From Mya arenaria (taxonomy: Eukaryota; Mollusca; Bivalvia; Myida; Myidae), in the NCBI RefSeq assembly GCF_026914265.1, contig NC_069125.1, positions 8,123,617 through 8,187,616 of the forward strand: a stretch of DNA of 64,000 nucleotides, in the 5' to 3' direction. Positions 10,395 through 21,954 of this stretch are shown here, one piece after another. Each line of letters begins with the position of its first letter. Within the stretch, counting starts at the first letter, position 1. A program made the position numbers and the translations under genes. The notes beneath the pieces were generated by a model that was not told the origin of the DNA, made no database searches, and saw nothing but the letters and a program-made list of their open reading frames with translations.

Positions 10395-11990
10395 CTAGCT
10401 TTCTTCATTCGTAGTTTGCTCCTCTCCAGAAACTGAGTCTGAATGTGCCTCTTGGTTGCCTTGTTGTACTGTTTTTGCGTTAATATACGCCAGCCATATT
10501 GGGGCCTCTTTTTGCACAAGCTTGTCTTGGCATATCACTCCATATTCTTTCAAGTACTGGTCATTGACTGCTCTCATGGCAATGAAGCAGTCAACAATTT
10601 TGGTAAAGAACTTTGAAGAATCATTTGGCCTAGAGCTTTTTAAGAATGACCTGAATATTTGCACAACCCTCAGCTGAATTTCATCAACTTTAGTAGAATC
10701 TTCCAGCTGACATCTGTCACCAAATGTCACTGCTATTGCCAACAACAAAGCTGTCTCCTCTTTCGTCAGATCTAATGCCTGAATTTTCTTGCACACATCA
10801 AATATAGAATCTATGAGATTGCGGGAATAGAAGATATCAGCTGCTTGGTCAATGTGGTAGGCTTTCCCAGTCTCTGTCAGTATCATTTGAAGGTTGGGGT
10901 CGTAACCTTTGTAAGTCAGAAATAAGAACACTTCAAAGTGTGAGGTCTTCAATAGGCTACACTGATCTTCAAGCGACAACGAAGAGAAACCTGGGACAAT
11001 ATTGGCGAATGCAATGTAACTGTGGAGTACAGGTTGGCAAGACATGGCCGACTGCCGTAGAAATTCCTGACGCCCATCGATGTCAATTCCTGTACTTTCT
11101 AGAAGAGCGAAGTACTCATCTTGAGGAACTGGTTTCATTTTGCCAAACACTTGTGCCTTAGCCATGAAGTTGTCATAATCTTCCTTCAACTTGGCCTTTA
11201 TCTGTATGTCAGAGACTATACTTCCAAATGGTCGAACCTGCTCCATTGATACAACCAGTTTTTCAATCAGTTCAAGCTCCTCGAGATAAGCTTGTGAAAT
11301 GTCTGGTCTGATAACTTTTACAGATAATTCTGATTTCTCGTCCATCACCACTTCAATTATTGGTGATGACTGAAAAGGAATGTCTTGTCGAGACGGCTGT
11401 AACAGAATATCACCAGGGCTGTTGCTACGTGTGGAAAGGTCATTTCTAGCACCATGAGAAAACTTATTTGTCTCTATATATTCCTCTCCCTTCGCTTCCA
11501 TTATCGTCTTAGTTCTACGCGACAATGTATAGCGCCCTAGACAAGCAGCTTCCCGAGACATTCCAACTTCCAGACATCGTTTATACCTACACCCAGAACA
11601 GTTCCCACGAACTTGTGAAGTCACTGGACAGTTTTTATCTTTAGAGCATTTGTACTCTTCTTTTCGAGTAAGGCACCTTCGAAAAAACGACTTACAGGAC
11701 TCACAACTATTTACACCATAATGAAGCCCAGTTCCTGGTCCCAAACAAACCCTGCATGGTGGAAAAGACAGCTTACACTGCTTCTGTGACACACCGATAT
11801 TTTTGGCCCTTTGTCGTTTAACAGTTTCAACTTTCCTCTTTTTGACCGGCAGTATAATAACTGGCTTTTCTTGTTCATCAGCCCCATATTTTGTATTCTT
11901 TTTATCAACCAGTAAGACATGTTCTGTCACTTGCATTACTGGCATGTCATTTGCATCATCAGAAGGTGACGTCTCTGTGTATTCTGACAT
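10395..11990 (-). CDS. Nuclear receptor, NR1-like, divergent P-box and AF-2
   Basis: A 531-residue nuclear hormone receptor, a DNA-binding transcription factor of the nucleus. Visible parts: a short acidic N-terminus; a basic KKRKVETVKRQRAK segment (about 50-63) that could be a nuclear localisation signal; a two-zinc-finger DNA-binding domain at about 79-144 with eight cysteines, GLHYGVNSCESCKSFFRR and CSGCRYKRCLEVGMSREA; a GRYTLSRRT extension like the GR box of Rev-erb/ROR receptors; and a ligand-binding domain at about 225-505 with the signature FANIVPGFSSLSLEDQCSLL. The P-box is CESCKS, where most receptors have CEGCKG. The helix 12 position reads IWLAYI (498-503), without the usual glutamate, and is followed by a Ser/Glu-rich tail of 28 residues. 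The whole frame is one exon. A 3' splice site (TTTTTTTCCAG) ends at 12017, 26 bases before the ATG, so an upstream leader exon is likely. Membership of the mollusc NR1P-type group is inferred. Confidence 0.93.
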   Translation of the reverse strand: MSEYTETSPSDDANDMPVMQVTEHVLLVDKKNTKYGADEQEKPVIILPVKKRKVETVKRQRAKNIGVSQKQCKLSFPPCRVCLGPGTGLHYGVNSCESCKSFFRRCLTRKEEYKCSKDKNCPVTSQVRGNCSGCRYKRCLEVGMSREAACLGRYTLSRRTKTIMEAKGEEYIETNKFSHGARNDLSTRSNSPGDILLQPSRQDIPFQSSPIIEVVMDEKSELSVKVIRPDISQAYLEELELIEKLVVSMEQVRPFGSIVSDIQIKAKLKEDYDNFMAKAQVFGKMKPVPQDEYFALLESTGIDIDGRQEFLRQSAMSCQPVLHSYIAFANIVPGFSSLSLEDQCSLLKTSHFEVFLFLTYKGYDPNLQMILTETGKAYHIDQAADIFYSRNLIDSIFDVCKKIQALDLTKEETALLLAIAVTFGDRCQLEDSTKVDEIQLRVVQIFRSFLKSSRPNDSSKFFTKIVDCFIAMRAVNDQYLKEYGVICQDKLVQKEAPIWLAYINAKTVQQGNQEAHSDSVSGEEQTTNEES

Positions 11991-13036
11991 TTTGATGTTT
12001 GACTGATCAGGTCATTCTGGAAAAAAAGAGGAAAAGGAAATAATTTATTATTATAATACAGTGTTGTTTTTTTTTCAAGAATTTTATGATTGGGGATGGG
12101 GCCTTACTGAGAATTTCAATTTTGCCTAAAAAAAAATGCTTTAAAGATATTAAGCATATTAAGAAAATAGAAGAAACCAACTTTTTCTAACAAAAAACTT
12201 TGGGGTCAATTTTAAAAATATATTAATTTAGTTTTTAAAACATTTAATTAAGAACTCTTTTTTTTATTTATAGGGAAAACAGTTTTAGCATTGGAAATGG
12301 GGCCAAAATAATAAGGCCAAATCACAGCCCCAAATTAGTCAGAAATGCAAGAACACGATGTGACAAATTCCCCCGAAAGGCCTCTTTTTACATTTAGCAG
12401 TTAAAATTTTGGCCTATGTGGACAGTCTTTAAAATATTACTTTAATAACAATCGCTAGCATTTTTAAAGAGCAAAATATGAACATTAAGATGATAAGTCA
12501 CTTCAAGATGGAGTGGATGTCAACAAGGGCCACCCACTGGGTTATTTGTTCACAAGTATGAGGTTCCAAACAGAAGTATTTGGTTCCTATCACAAGTATA
12601 AGGTTCCTATCACAAGTATAAGGTTTCAAAGCCCAAGTGTTCATCAGTTATTGACATCTCAAGATCAGCACGATCTTGACCTTTGACATTTGACTCAATG
12701 ACCTCAAAATTAATAGGGTTCATCTGGTTATTACAAACTTGTACCAAGTTTGAGTTCCCAAAGGGCCTCAGAGTTCTTAAAGTATTTATCCGTAACATTG
12801 TTAATTTAAGAAATAAATATTGTCAAACGAAACTTCTATTTCAATTTTGATACATTCATATTTTTTTTTCGCCACAATATTGCCAATTTATATGTCTGCA
12901 TGTAAATTTGATAAAATATTCAAAATATAGACAGTTATTTCTCTTCTTAAAGTATTTTTCACATTAAACGAGTTGACACTAACAGATACATAACCCTCTT
13001 TAGAAAAAAAAAATTCTGCATGGAAAACAGCCAGTT
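11991..13036. other. 5' flank and leader intron of the minus-strand receptor
   Basis: 11991-12016 is probable 5' untranslated sequence and 12017 onward its intron. Farther right, 12490-12800 is a diverged dispersed repeat with GATCTTGACCTTTGACATTTGAC and TCACAAGTATAAGGTTCCTA units (two or three copies near 12549-12629). No second exon located. Confidence 0.4.
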
Positions 13037-13389
13037 ATGCACCAGTCAATTGTAACCACGCCCCCCCCCCCCCCTCCGCAGATCTGGGGGTATACCGGAG
13101 ATATCGGAGGAAACAAGACGTGTTTTTACCTTTCAGGTGGCCCTGTAGTGCTGGGTGAATGCACTGTAGTGCTGGGTGAATGCAGTGGTTTTGACTTCAC
13201 TTGAGATATAGTGGGGAATGGGCCATACCTAGGGTCCCTGGGGTGCGGGGCATCTGGTGGGGATTTTACCATCTGGGCGGGATTTTAGCCGGGGTTGGCT
13301 GGACCAAATGTCATGGCTGGACCAAATGTCAAAGTCCCCACTATTCCCCAGACCTTGGGGGCCGTAGTAACAATTGACTGGTGCATTAA
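13037..13389. mobile_element. MITE family B copy 1 (TGCACCAGTCAATTG ends, TTA duplication)
   Basis: Terminal inverted repeats TGCACCAGTCAATTGTAAC and CAATTGACTGGTGCA, flanked on both sides by TTA. The interior has a poly-C tract, TTTTACCTTTCAGGTGGCCC, a repeated GTAGTGCTGGGTGAATGCA and a GGACCAAATGTCA direct repeat. A 3-bp TTA duplication fits PIF/Harbinger-type non-autonomous elements; that assignment is inference. Other copies: 26011, 36587 and 62739. Confidence 0.8.
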
Positions 13390-13561
13390 TATGACAAATC
13401 TTTTGTGTATTCACCTAGAATGATGTTGCTTTTTACAATTTATAAAAAACAATAAAAAGTGAAAGATATATTTTAAAGTTTAAAGATCAGTTGCATACAT
13501 GTTATTAAGAACTTATTTACCATTCTTTATCTCAGAATAATTCAGGACCCATAAAGAGATC

Positions 13562-14234
13562 TGGTCATTTCGTAACCTTTCCATTTCGTAACCACTGAAT
13601 CTCTGATATTTCGTAACCATTATGTTAGTCAATTCATAACCGTCAAGAAATCAATTGGTATTGTTCGATACATAATGTATATGGCACAGAAAACAAGACA
13701 CCAATTGGGAGACAATACTCAAATTCTCGCTAATAACAAGCCAATAATTTGCATTACAATTAAGTAATTAGATATATATATCATATTAAATTCGAAATGA
13801 TTTGTTAAACTACTAAAATATGTATAAGTATTTTCTTACATTTATGGCTTAAAGCTGCACTCTCACAGATTGAACATTTTGACAATTTTTTATTTTTTGT
13901 CTTGGAATGAGCTATTTTTTGCGAAATTCCATGGAAACCAGTTGTATAAGACTGCTGACAAAAATCACATCGCAGATATTCATATTCAAGTTAATAAATT
14001 TGCGGAAAAATAAAGCAGAAAAAACTACTAGATTTAACTCTAAATTTTTATGTTTCATACTAACAGTATACTTATTTTTGTAAGCTCAAATGTTATTAAA
14101 TTATTTCCTGGTATATGAGCCAACAGTTACGATATGACTGTTTGATTTCTTAATGGTTACGAATTGACTAACACAATGGTTACAAAATAACCAACATTGA
14201 GTGGTTACGAAATGGAAAGGTTACGAAATGACCA
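13562..14234. mobile_element. Element with ~95-bp inverted repeats of GTAACC motifs
   Basis: The first ~95 bases (TGGTCATTTCGTAACC, CCATTTCGTAACCACT, GTTAGTCAATTC...) recur as reverse complement at 14140-14234 with few differences. Its arms are internally repetitive, built on TTTCGTAACCA. The family A element fragment at 13849 lies inside it, so this one was present first. No transposase frame. Confidence 0.8.
13849..14060. mobile_element. MITE family A fragment nested in the GTAACC element
   Basis: Left end TTAAAGCTGCACTCTCACAG with the following GACAATTTTTTATTTTTTGT, CTTGGAATGAGC and AGACTGCTGACAAAAAT segments. The right arm is missing or too diverged to place. Confidence 0.75.
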
Positions 14235-14269
14235 TAATTCCTCATAAACCTGGTATAGAAAAGTGCACC

Positions 14270-14348
14270 AGGTGAGGTGCTTGAACCAACGACTGTGGGA
14301 ACACTAGCACAGTGCTCTGACCAACTGAGCTGCCCGGACGGCTGGTTC
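14270..14348 (-). mobile_element. tRNA-like SINE head
   Basis: On the minus strand CAGCTCAGTTGGTCAGAGCA is a good A-box region and GGTTCAAGCACC a B-box-like region. Mismatched stems argue against a working tRNA gene. Sequence to the left towards 14240 may be its body. Confidence 0.6.
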
Positions 14349-15290
14349 TTACCCACACACTCTACACCCAACATTTACTTTTTAGGCTGACAGAGGCATT
14401 CCTGCCATTTGTCCCTGCCACCATAAAGAAAACCTGGGAAGAAAGTAAGCCATGTATCTTAACTTGAAACGCACGGTCTCCATAGATTTTGAGGATTTTT
14501 GTGACTCAGGGGTGAAATTTAGACAACTAAATGTGCATTTTGACTTTGTTCCCTAATTGACTCAGCTTCCCTCTTTTCATTTGAGGCAACTCAATGGTTT
14601 AAAAAAATGCACACAACTCATCAGTCAACTGGTCAAAAATGGGTACTTTCACTTTCAGCACGGTTTAGTTAATTGACATCTGTTTGAGTAAAAACTTACA
14701 CATTCAGCGTCGCGTAAAACATCGATCAGGCGAACGAATAACAAACAGTTGTTGGAATAATTCTACAGGGATACAAGCTAGTGATAAAACGTGGATCAGT
14801 CGCATTTGTTGATACAATTTAGCAAAATCGAGAGTTATTAATTGCCTCACTTCCGGAAAGTCATGTTGACTTTGTTACCTGGGTTTTGATTGGCTAAAGC
14901 TTGTTGAATATTTCTAACGGCAAGTTTAATTGGATAAAGAGCACTAGGTGGGTCAAGAAAGGTAACTCACAACAAAACCAAGGAGGAAGTCATAATGTAG
15001 TTCATGAATCTTTGAAATTTCATTGAAATGTAGCAACTTCTCGATCTAAAAGCAGGTAAAAGCTGAAGTTAGGAATTTATAATGATTGAATGCTTGCAAA
15101 TATTATCATTACTAGCATTACTGATGACTGAAACGTGTTAATATTGAGTGTTATGTCCCACAACGTGTGAAACGTGTTCACAACAAAAAGTTTATTACCT
15201 CTTTCAATTTTTAAACTGTTACTATTAAATGATATTATTTCTAATGATAAATTTTGAGACAGTTAAGTTATCAACTGGTTATTAATTCTC
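14349..15290. other. Intergenic, no gene seen
   Basis: No exon or clear repeat recognised. The segment 14840-14960 (TTGACTTTGTTACCTGGGTTTTGATTGG...) looks like promoter or old repeat sequence, but I cannot support either. Confidence 0.3.
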
Positions 15291-15375
15291 GGTAGTGATA
15301 TTACAGTGTGGTAAGCATACTCTATCATCATACTCAGCATCATAGGGTCAGGTTTGAATCCTACTACACCAAAAT
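15290..15375 (+). mobile_element. tRNA-derived SINE head
   Basis: GTGTGGTAAGCATACTC (A-box-like) and GGTTTGAATCC at 15351-15361 (B box) at tRNA-like spacing. The CTACTACACC sequence after it resembles an acceptor stem end. The body to the right is undefined. Confidence 0.5.
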
Positions 15376-16516
15376 GGCCGTCAACTAGTCTTTTGACAAA
15401 AAAAATTTTACTATGGCAGACTCGTGTCGTCCACCATCCCACCAAAAAGTAGCAAACGGTCCTATCTCAGAGAATCCTCATGGCCAGAATTTGAAATTAT
15501 CTCCGTTATAAATTCAAATTTCTATGAAAATATTATTGCTTACTATTAAACACATCTTTACTTATGTCATTATGCCAAAAAACATGTTCAAATATCATAA
15601 AACACTTGCGTGTGTCGATTTTTTATCAAGTATCCCGATATCTGTAAATCTGGGACAAATCTGATAGGTTGCGTACATGTATAAAAGGTTATTCGTGACC
15701 CAGAATATATTTATGTGAAAATAACGACTCTAATCGACATTCAATCCAGTTAAGATCACTGTCGGATATATATATAACAATTTTGTCATTATTATTCAAC
15801 ATCGATGTATCATTTTACTATATTATTACGCCCGGTGTTAAATGGTAGAGAGTTGTAGCGTTACAGGGATACAAAAGAAATGTCAAAATAATAAAAAAAA
15901 GTATCCCTGATCGCTCATTATTGTAGCTAGTTTGAATCCCACACAGAGTTTCCTCAGTGATAACTGTAGTAACTGGTAATCACAGAGGAATGGTAACGTA
16001 AATGGTTCTTAATCCCACCAATACAACATTTTGTAAAGCATAGTAAAAAAACCTTTGATGTCGAAAGCTTACATAAAAATAATGTAACTTCTTCATTATT
16101 TACATGTAGATGTAAAATCAATATTACATTCAAAGATAATCATCGTTTCATACTCAGTATTAAGTTTGATTCTCAGCTTAGTCACATGTCGGGTGAATCA
16201 CCATGTCTGATAACTGATAACCCTTACTTAGGGTGCAGGGCTATTTTAGAGTTTTTGAGATCAATATGAAACTTGCCATTTAAGGAATGAATTTTGGGTT
16301 TGATGTCATTATCGGGGTATGAACGCAATTGAGCTGGCCGAAGTGTGTGGAGTCAGACATATATGATGAACTTATAATTATAATATATACTAAATAACTT
16401 TCAAAAGATAAGTTTATCGAGTGATAAAGAACTACGTAAATCAATGCCAAATTTCTTCTCATTGTACATAATAAAACCATTTAAATCAAAAGATAAGTGT
16501 TATCTTTATTTTTCAG
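15376..16516. other. 5' region and leader intron of the plus-strand receptor
   Basis: No coding sequence recognised. The last bases form a 3' splice site (TTTATTTTTCAG ending at 16516) for the receptor exon, so at least part is intron. The leader exon itself was not located. Confidence 0.4.
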
Positions 16517-16550
16517 ATATATTGCGTTACCTTTGTAGACTGTTGTAACA

Positions 16551-18446
16551 ATGGCCAGTGAGGCTTGTGAAGTTATAGAAGAAAATGAAGTTGTTGAAGA
16601 AACAGAACTTGTGGAAGAAACTATTGCAGACTCCCCATCAACCCAATATGGTGTGGATGTGATTGAAATAGTCTACCCTCCCACTCCAGATCTCACTCCG
16701 GGGTCAGCCGATTCAGCAGAGTCCATCTCAAGTCCAGATGTCGGAACAGACTGTGTGCCTCTTCCAAAGTCTAAAACAATCCGCAGGAAGAAGAAACATT
16801 TTATTGTTCCAAATGAGGTGGAATCTCCTGGTTTGGTCTTACTTTCTCATCTTTGTGAGTTGTCTTCCAAAAATGCAAAAATTCAGGAATTGGCACTATC
16901 AGGTGCAGCTTTTCAGTCAGTATCATCTGCTAATGTTCAGGTTCAGTATATTCCACAGTTGAACGAGGCAGAGGTGGCAACACCTTCATGTATAACCATA
17001 GAACCAGCAATAGTATCAGCTGAAGATAGTGAATTTAATAATGCTGCCTCCCCAAGTGCCCCTAGCATGTATACAGTTGTTGAAAATGTGCCATACGATA
17101 TTAATATAACCACAGAAGAAGAATCTCAATCTCCAACAGACAAGACGAAAAAAAAATCTGGCAGCCGAGTAACCAAGTCATTGAAATTTCCTCCTTGCTT
17201 TGTCTGTGGAGGAAATGCCTCGGGGTCACATTATGGCGTCAATAGCTGTGAAGCCTGCAAGGGTTTCTTTCGAAGATATCTTCTCCGCAGTGAAGAGTAT
17301 AAGTGCAACAAGGGAGGTAACTGTGAAATCATTAACAGGAATAGGGGAAATTGTTCTGGCTGCAGATTACAAAAGTGCCTAGCATTAGGAATGGCTAAAG
17401 AGAAGTCAAAATTAGGGAGGTACACTCTGGCAAAGAGAACCGCTACAATAAAAGAAGTGAATAAATTGGAAGGCAAAGGTGATTTTGAATGTGTTAGGGA
17501 AGGTCATGTTTTGAGCGCACTGGCTAATATGTCAAATATGTCTTCCAATGACGGTAATCGAAATGCATTTAATTCAAAGGGAGAGAGGGTAACTGAAAAA
17601 GCTGGGACTGTTGATATGCAAGCACTTGTCTCAGATGACGTTATATCTGTTCTCATTCAAAAGGTACATGAACTACAACCCTATGGTCCCAATGTCAATA
17701 CTCAGGAAGAAGTAGAAGTTGCCTCAAGAAATCACTATGAATCTTACCTGAAGAAGGTTGAACTGTTTGGCGCCATGAAAGCAGTACCGAAAGAGGAGTA
17801 TTTCAAAGTGTACTCTGAACATGGAATTGATCTGGATGGGCGTATGGGAGATTTGAAAAGTTGCGGTCGGCACATTGACCGAGTGATTGAAAAGTATTGT
17901 GAATTTGCACGGACTGTGCCACAATTTTCCTCGCTCTCGACACAGGACCAGTCTAGTCTGCTGAAAATCTCAAGGACAGACTGGTTTATGGTGATCATGC
18001 ACCAAGGTTACAGGCGCAAGTACAACACCTTCATCAACTATGATGGAACTGTCAAACATTTTGATGAGGCTGTGGATAAATTCTTGTCGAGGAGCCTGCT
18101 GGTCAATATGTTGAAGATCTTTACGAAGTTGCAAGACTTGAACCTCTGTGAGGAGGAAATGGTTTTACTTGCGTCCCTTGTCATGCTGTCTCCCGATCGC
18201 TGTCAGTTGGAAAATCAGACCCTTGTAGAGGACCTTCAGGTTAATATATTCAGAGGTCTTCAGCGGGAATTCAAAAGAAGGCATCCTGATGGGGGTTTTA
18301 GGCGTTTAACAAAAGCCATTGACTGCGTGATCGAAATGCGAGAGGTCTCGGACGTGTATCTGCAAGAGTACAATGAGCTGTGTAAGGAAAAAGTCCTCTT
18401 GGAAGAAATGCCGCTATTGGCAGAATTCATTGTTGACAATGTCTAA
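16551..18446 (+). CDS. Nuclear receptor, NR1-like, EACKG P-box
   Basis: A 631-residue nuclear receptor. The N-terminal ~200 residues are acidic then Ser/Pro-rich (EENEVVEETELVEE; PPTPDLTPGSADS), as expected of a disordered AF-1 region. The DNA-binding domain starts at Cys216 and runs to about 281: CFVCGGNASGSHYGVNSC, then CEACKGFFRR (P-box EACKG) and CSGCRLQKCLALGMAKE. The extension has SKLGRYTLAKRT, similar in layout to the GR box of Rev-erb, ROR and E75. The ligand-binding domain occupies about 370-631, with the signature FARTVPQFSSLSTQDQSSLL and a helix 10 SPDRCQLENQ segment typical of NR1. Helix 12 carries LLAEFI (622-627), a fully acceptable AF-2 motif, so ligand- or coactivator-dependent activation is possible. 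One exon holds the whole frame; a splice acceptor ends at 16516, 34 bases before the ATG. It is a paralogue of the receptors at 10395 and 30161. The ligand is unknown. Confidence 0.95.
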   Translation: MASEACEVIEENEVVEETELVEETIADSPSTQYGVDVIEIVYPPTPDLTPGSADSAESISSPDVGTDCVPLPKSKTIRRKKKHFIVPNEVESPGLVLLSHLCELSSKNAKIQELALSGAAFQSVSSANVQVQYIPQLNEAEVATPSCITIEPAIVSAEDSEFNNAASPSAPSMYTVVENVPYDINITTEEESQSPTDKTKKKSGSRVTKSLKFPPCFVCGGNASGSHYGVNSCEACKGFFRRYLLRSEEYKCNKGGNCEIINRNRGNCSGCRLQKCLALGMAKEKSKLGRYTLAKRTATIKEVNKLEGKGDFECVREGHVLSALANMSNMSSNDGNRNAFNSKGERVTEKAGTVDMQALVSDDVISVLIQKVHELQPYGPNVNTQEEVEVASRNHYESYLKKVELFGAMKAVPKEEYFKVYSEHGIDLDGRMGDLKSCGRHIDRVIEKYCEFARTVPQFSSLSTQDQSSLLKISRTDWFMVIMHQGYRRKYNTFINYDGTVKHFDEAVDKFLSRSLLVNMLKIFTKLQDLNLCEEEMVLLASLVMLSPDRCQLENQTLVEDLQVNIFRGLQREFKRRHPDGGFRRLTKAIDCVIEMREVSDVYLQEYNELCKEKVLLEEMPLLAEFIVDNV

Positions 18447-20150
18447 GCTCCCTGCTATTTACCTACATTTATTATCTTGCCGCCATTTTGTTTATTACAC
18501 AGTCATGAACTCCTGCTTTGAAGTCATCTGACTTGTTCAAAAATTAGTGACATTTAACCTTAAAGTATTATTTTTAATATAATTATTATAGGCTATTTAG
18601 GCCTTTCAAGATTTTCTGACATTTTTAAAATGCAGTTAATCATTATTTTTATGCTAGAACGTTGGTGGGAGTGACTCCTTTGATAAATCTGAAGAAAAAA
18701 AACAAGACTTTCAGGTTAAATTTCACTAAATTTTGTACCGGTTATATGACACTAGCAGGAGTTCATTCTCATCAAACGACTGTGGATTATAATATGTATT
18801 CAATACACCTCAACACCATCTTATCAAACATCGTACCCTGCAATTGCTTTTTAGAATCATGATTTTTAGTGGGTAATAAAATCTATTTTGATAAAGTAAT
18901 TAGTCAGTTTAGATACTGTTTATTTCAAAGTTTGCTTTTAGCAGTAAAACATTCTATTTAATTTGCAACAGTGATTAAAAAATCAACAGAACTCTCTTAT
19001 CTTACAATATTATGCTGTACACTCGCTGATAAAAGGGAGTTGAAATGTAGAAAAAAATTAGTATCAATTTTTATTAGTCATGCTTGTGTATGACAAGTGC
19101 TCATTATCCTATTTGTGAAATACCATGGCATAGGCTTATATCATTTTAAGTTGCAGAATTTTGCAATGGGTATACTGTTTTACGTTTTGTTTTTATTTCT
19201 TATGTGTGTGACATTGCGTGACTATTAATGGCATTATTTCAATAAATATAGATACCGGTAATAGAAGTTTCTTCCATCAAGCAAAATTAATGTCTTTTAC
19301 ACTTAAATGTAATACTATTTTATAGAAATGTCTAATACCTTGCTTGAAAAAGGCAACCAGTCCATTGCTGTGTGTGATGCAAAGTCTATTAATGTATAAA
19401 TCATAGTATATCTGTTGAAATAATGCACCTATGGTACTTATGAATGTTTTTTCCCCACCGAGGCACCTGAAGCAGCCGAGGCAAAGTCTTGATAAGTCCT
19501 TGAAATGTAAATCTCTTAACAAAGTATTATTGTTTTTGTATTGCTATTACATCAATAATTTGTGTATTTCTGGTCTTCCCTTCGTTGTTGTAGATTGTAA
19601 ATGTATTATGAAGTGATAATGATATTAATTTGATTTGATTTTAACATGAAAATATATCTATTTTTGCCAAAACTACATGCAGGCTTCTGTTTTTGTTTCA
19701 TAAAACTGTTTCTTTCTTTGTGACAGAATGTACTTATTAGAAGAAACATGTTTATTCATTTATATTTTTATTAGTTTTTCCCTATGATCTGATGTGTATG
19801 TAAAGTGTAAACTATAAATTTTAACCTTCATACAAGGTTTACCGAATATAATATAATTCATGGCATATGTGTAGGATCTGTTACAAGTTATCACTCATAT
19901 TTTACACAATTTTATTCAACGACTTCAGGAAATATGTTAATAAGCAATCCTTTGACATTTAAAACCCTTATTAAGAATAACTGAGAAATAAAGGGATGGC
20001 TTGCTGGAATGGATCAAATTAAGCAAATATTGTTTCCAATTAAATTATTTTCAAACATGCAGAGTGATTTAGTAATATTACATGCACACATGTGTAGTGA
20101 TGGTTTTGTGTAACTGAAAACAAGGTATAGCTTGTAATAACATGCATATC
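18447..20150. other. 3' region of the plus-strand receptor
   Basis: Probably starts as 3' untranslated sequence. AATAAA signals occur near 18874 (GGGTAATAAAATC) and 19240 (TTCAATAAATATAG). Otherwise AT-rich, with no gene recognised. Confidence 0.4.
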
Positions 20151-20487
20151 TTAAAGCTGCACTCTCACAGATATACCATTTTTACAACTTTTTTATTTTT
20201 TCTCTTGGAAAGAGCAAATTTTTGCGGAAATATCTGCAAACCAATGATATATGATTGCTGACAAAAAATCAGATCGTAGATTTTCATATCTCCGTTTGAA
20301 AATTAATGTTTTTTACTTAAACTGTTAAAATGCATAAAACATCCCTTTTTGAACTTATATTTAAAAATCTGCAATCTTTTTTTTTTTCAGCAGTGTTATA
20401 TAACTGGTTTCTATGGATTTTCGCTCGTTCCAAGACAAAAAATAAAAAAGTTGTCAAATCGTTCAATCTGTGAGAGTGCAGCTTTAA
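20151..20487. mobile_element. MITE family A copy, complete
   Basis: Both ends are intact: TTAAAGCTGCACTCTCACAG at the left and CTGTGAGAGTGCAGCTTTAA at the right. TTAA at both termini. The arms pair over most of the length (GTCTTGGAA/TTCCAAGAC, ACTGCTGACA-like segments), so the single strand folds into a long hairpin. Confidence 0.92.
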
Positions 20488-20519
20488 ATGTTTACTTGGT
20501 TTAATATATGTACTTGTAA

Positions 20520-20786
20520 AGATGTGCCAATTGTTCAGAAATTTGTTAAAGTAAACAACATTATTGATTTCATCGTTGTAAACTTTTAAATGTTTACTTA
20601 TCTGGAAGTTTCATGCTCACACTTGTGGTAGGCAATATTTCTTACACATTTTGGGACATCTCTTCTTTTATTTGGATGTATCAGCCCGTCATAAAATAGG
20701 TCACCTTTTACAATTATCAATGATGCTGTTAAGAATGTGGTTAACCCTTAATTTTATTATAATGAAGTTCTTAGAATTGGCTGAAT
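20520..20786. mobile_element. MITE family D copy 3, degraded
   Basis: GCCAATTGTTCAGAAATTTG at the left, followed by AAACAACATTATTGATTTC, and GAAGTTCTTAGAATTGGCT at the right. Diverged relative to 9582-9866. Confidence 0.5.
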
Positions 20787-20904
20787 GTGTGTATTAAGCA
20801 TGAATTGGTTTCCTTGATGCTTTATTTAACCAACCTTTTAAAAAGTTTGTCTGAAAAATAAGTTTGTCTGTTCTTCAAAAAAAGTTAAAGTATTCAAATA
20901 GCCT

Positions 20905-21270
20905 TGGTGTTCATCATTGCTATCCTTGGTATCTTTATTATCAATATCCTTCGTGTGTTAATTAATTAATCATTGATATCCTTGGTGGCTTAATCATAGA
21001 TATCCTTGGTGTCTTAATCATTGATATCCTTGGTGTCTTAATCATTGATATCCTTGATGTATTAATCATTGATATCCTTGGTGTATTAATAATTGATATC
21101 CTTGGTGTCCTAATCATTGATATCCTTGGTGTATTAATCATTGATATCCTTGATGTCTTAATCATTGATATTCTTAGTGTTTTAGTCATTGATATCCTTG
21201 GTGTCACAAATATCATTGATATCATTGGTGTATTTATCGTCAATATCCTTGGTGTCCTTGTTGTTGATAT
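20905..21270. repeat. 24-bp tandem array
   Basis: About 15 copies of a 24-bp unit with core ATTGATATCCTTGGTGT and CTTAATC. Because 24 is a multiple of three, one minus-strand frame stays open (110 codons of an RISMI-type octapeptide repeat). I do not regard that as a gene. Confidence 0.9.
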
Positions 21271-21954
21271 GCAAAAACTTGTAACATTTGCCAAAACTCA
21301 AAAACTCTTCAAGATATTCCAATGAAGCTTGGTAACATACATGTATGTTGTCGTGGCAATTGTTGAGTGATTCCCGTTATTTGACTGAAAATAATATACA
21401 CCTTTGTCTACATGTATGTACCGTTGTCATGTGCCTTTTCTGGGCAACAATTTGTGTGCTTGCATTATGACGAAAGCCTGTACATTTACTCTTGTCTGGA
21501 TTTATCATAATAGCTTATATATTTCATTATCTGCTATTTTTTGGCAGGGATTTAGCCATATTTTTGCAATGGATTTGGTGGACTGTTATTACTGTAAAGG
21601 ATGTTTCATAATGTGTAGTTTTTCATTCATATATGGTGTTGGCTGCTATATAAATCTAATGTTAAGATAATATTTTAACCTTCATTCAAATTTATAAACA
21701 ATAAGTTGTTAGCATTCAATAATTTTACGTTTTTTCTGTTGGTAATATTTTTAAACTCAACTTAATCTTAATAACTTATAATCATTTTGTGTCTCTTATA
21801 CCATACATGTATATCATAAGCCCCAGTGCCAGTAATTGAATCTGCTTTGGAGGTATTCTTTGTACAGTTAAGCTTGTTTTTTTCATCTAGCTATTGGTAG
21901 TTACTAGTATGCTAATTGTTTATGCTTGGTGACTCCATATAATGTTGGTGTTAG
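21271..21954. other. Intergenic, no gene seen
   Basis: AT-rich, with no exon, RNA gene or terminal repeat recognised. An open frame of 88 codons here is Cys/Phe-rich, which is expected of chance frames in such DNA. Confidence 0.3.

Noticed and set aside
20962-21294. 110-codon frame of RISMI repeats
   Set aside because: Product of the 24-bp array only.
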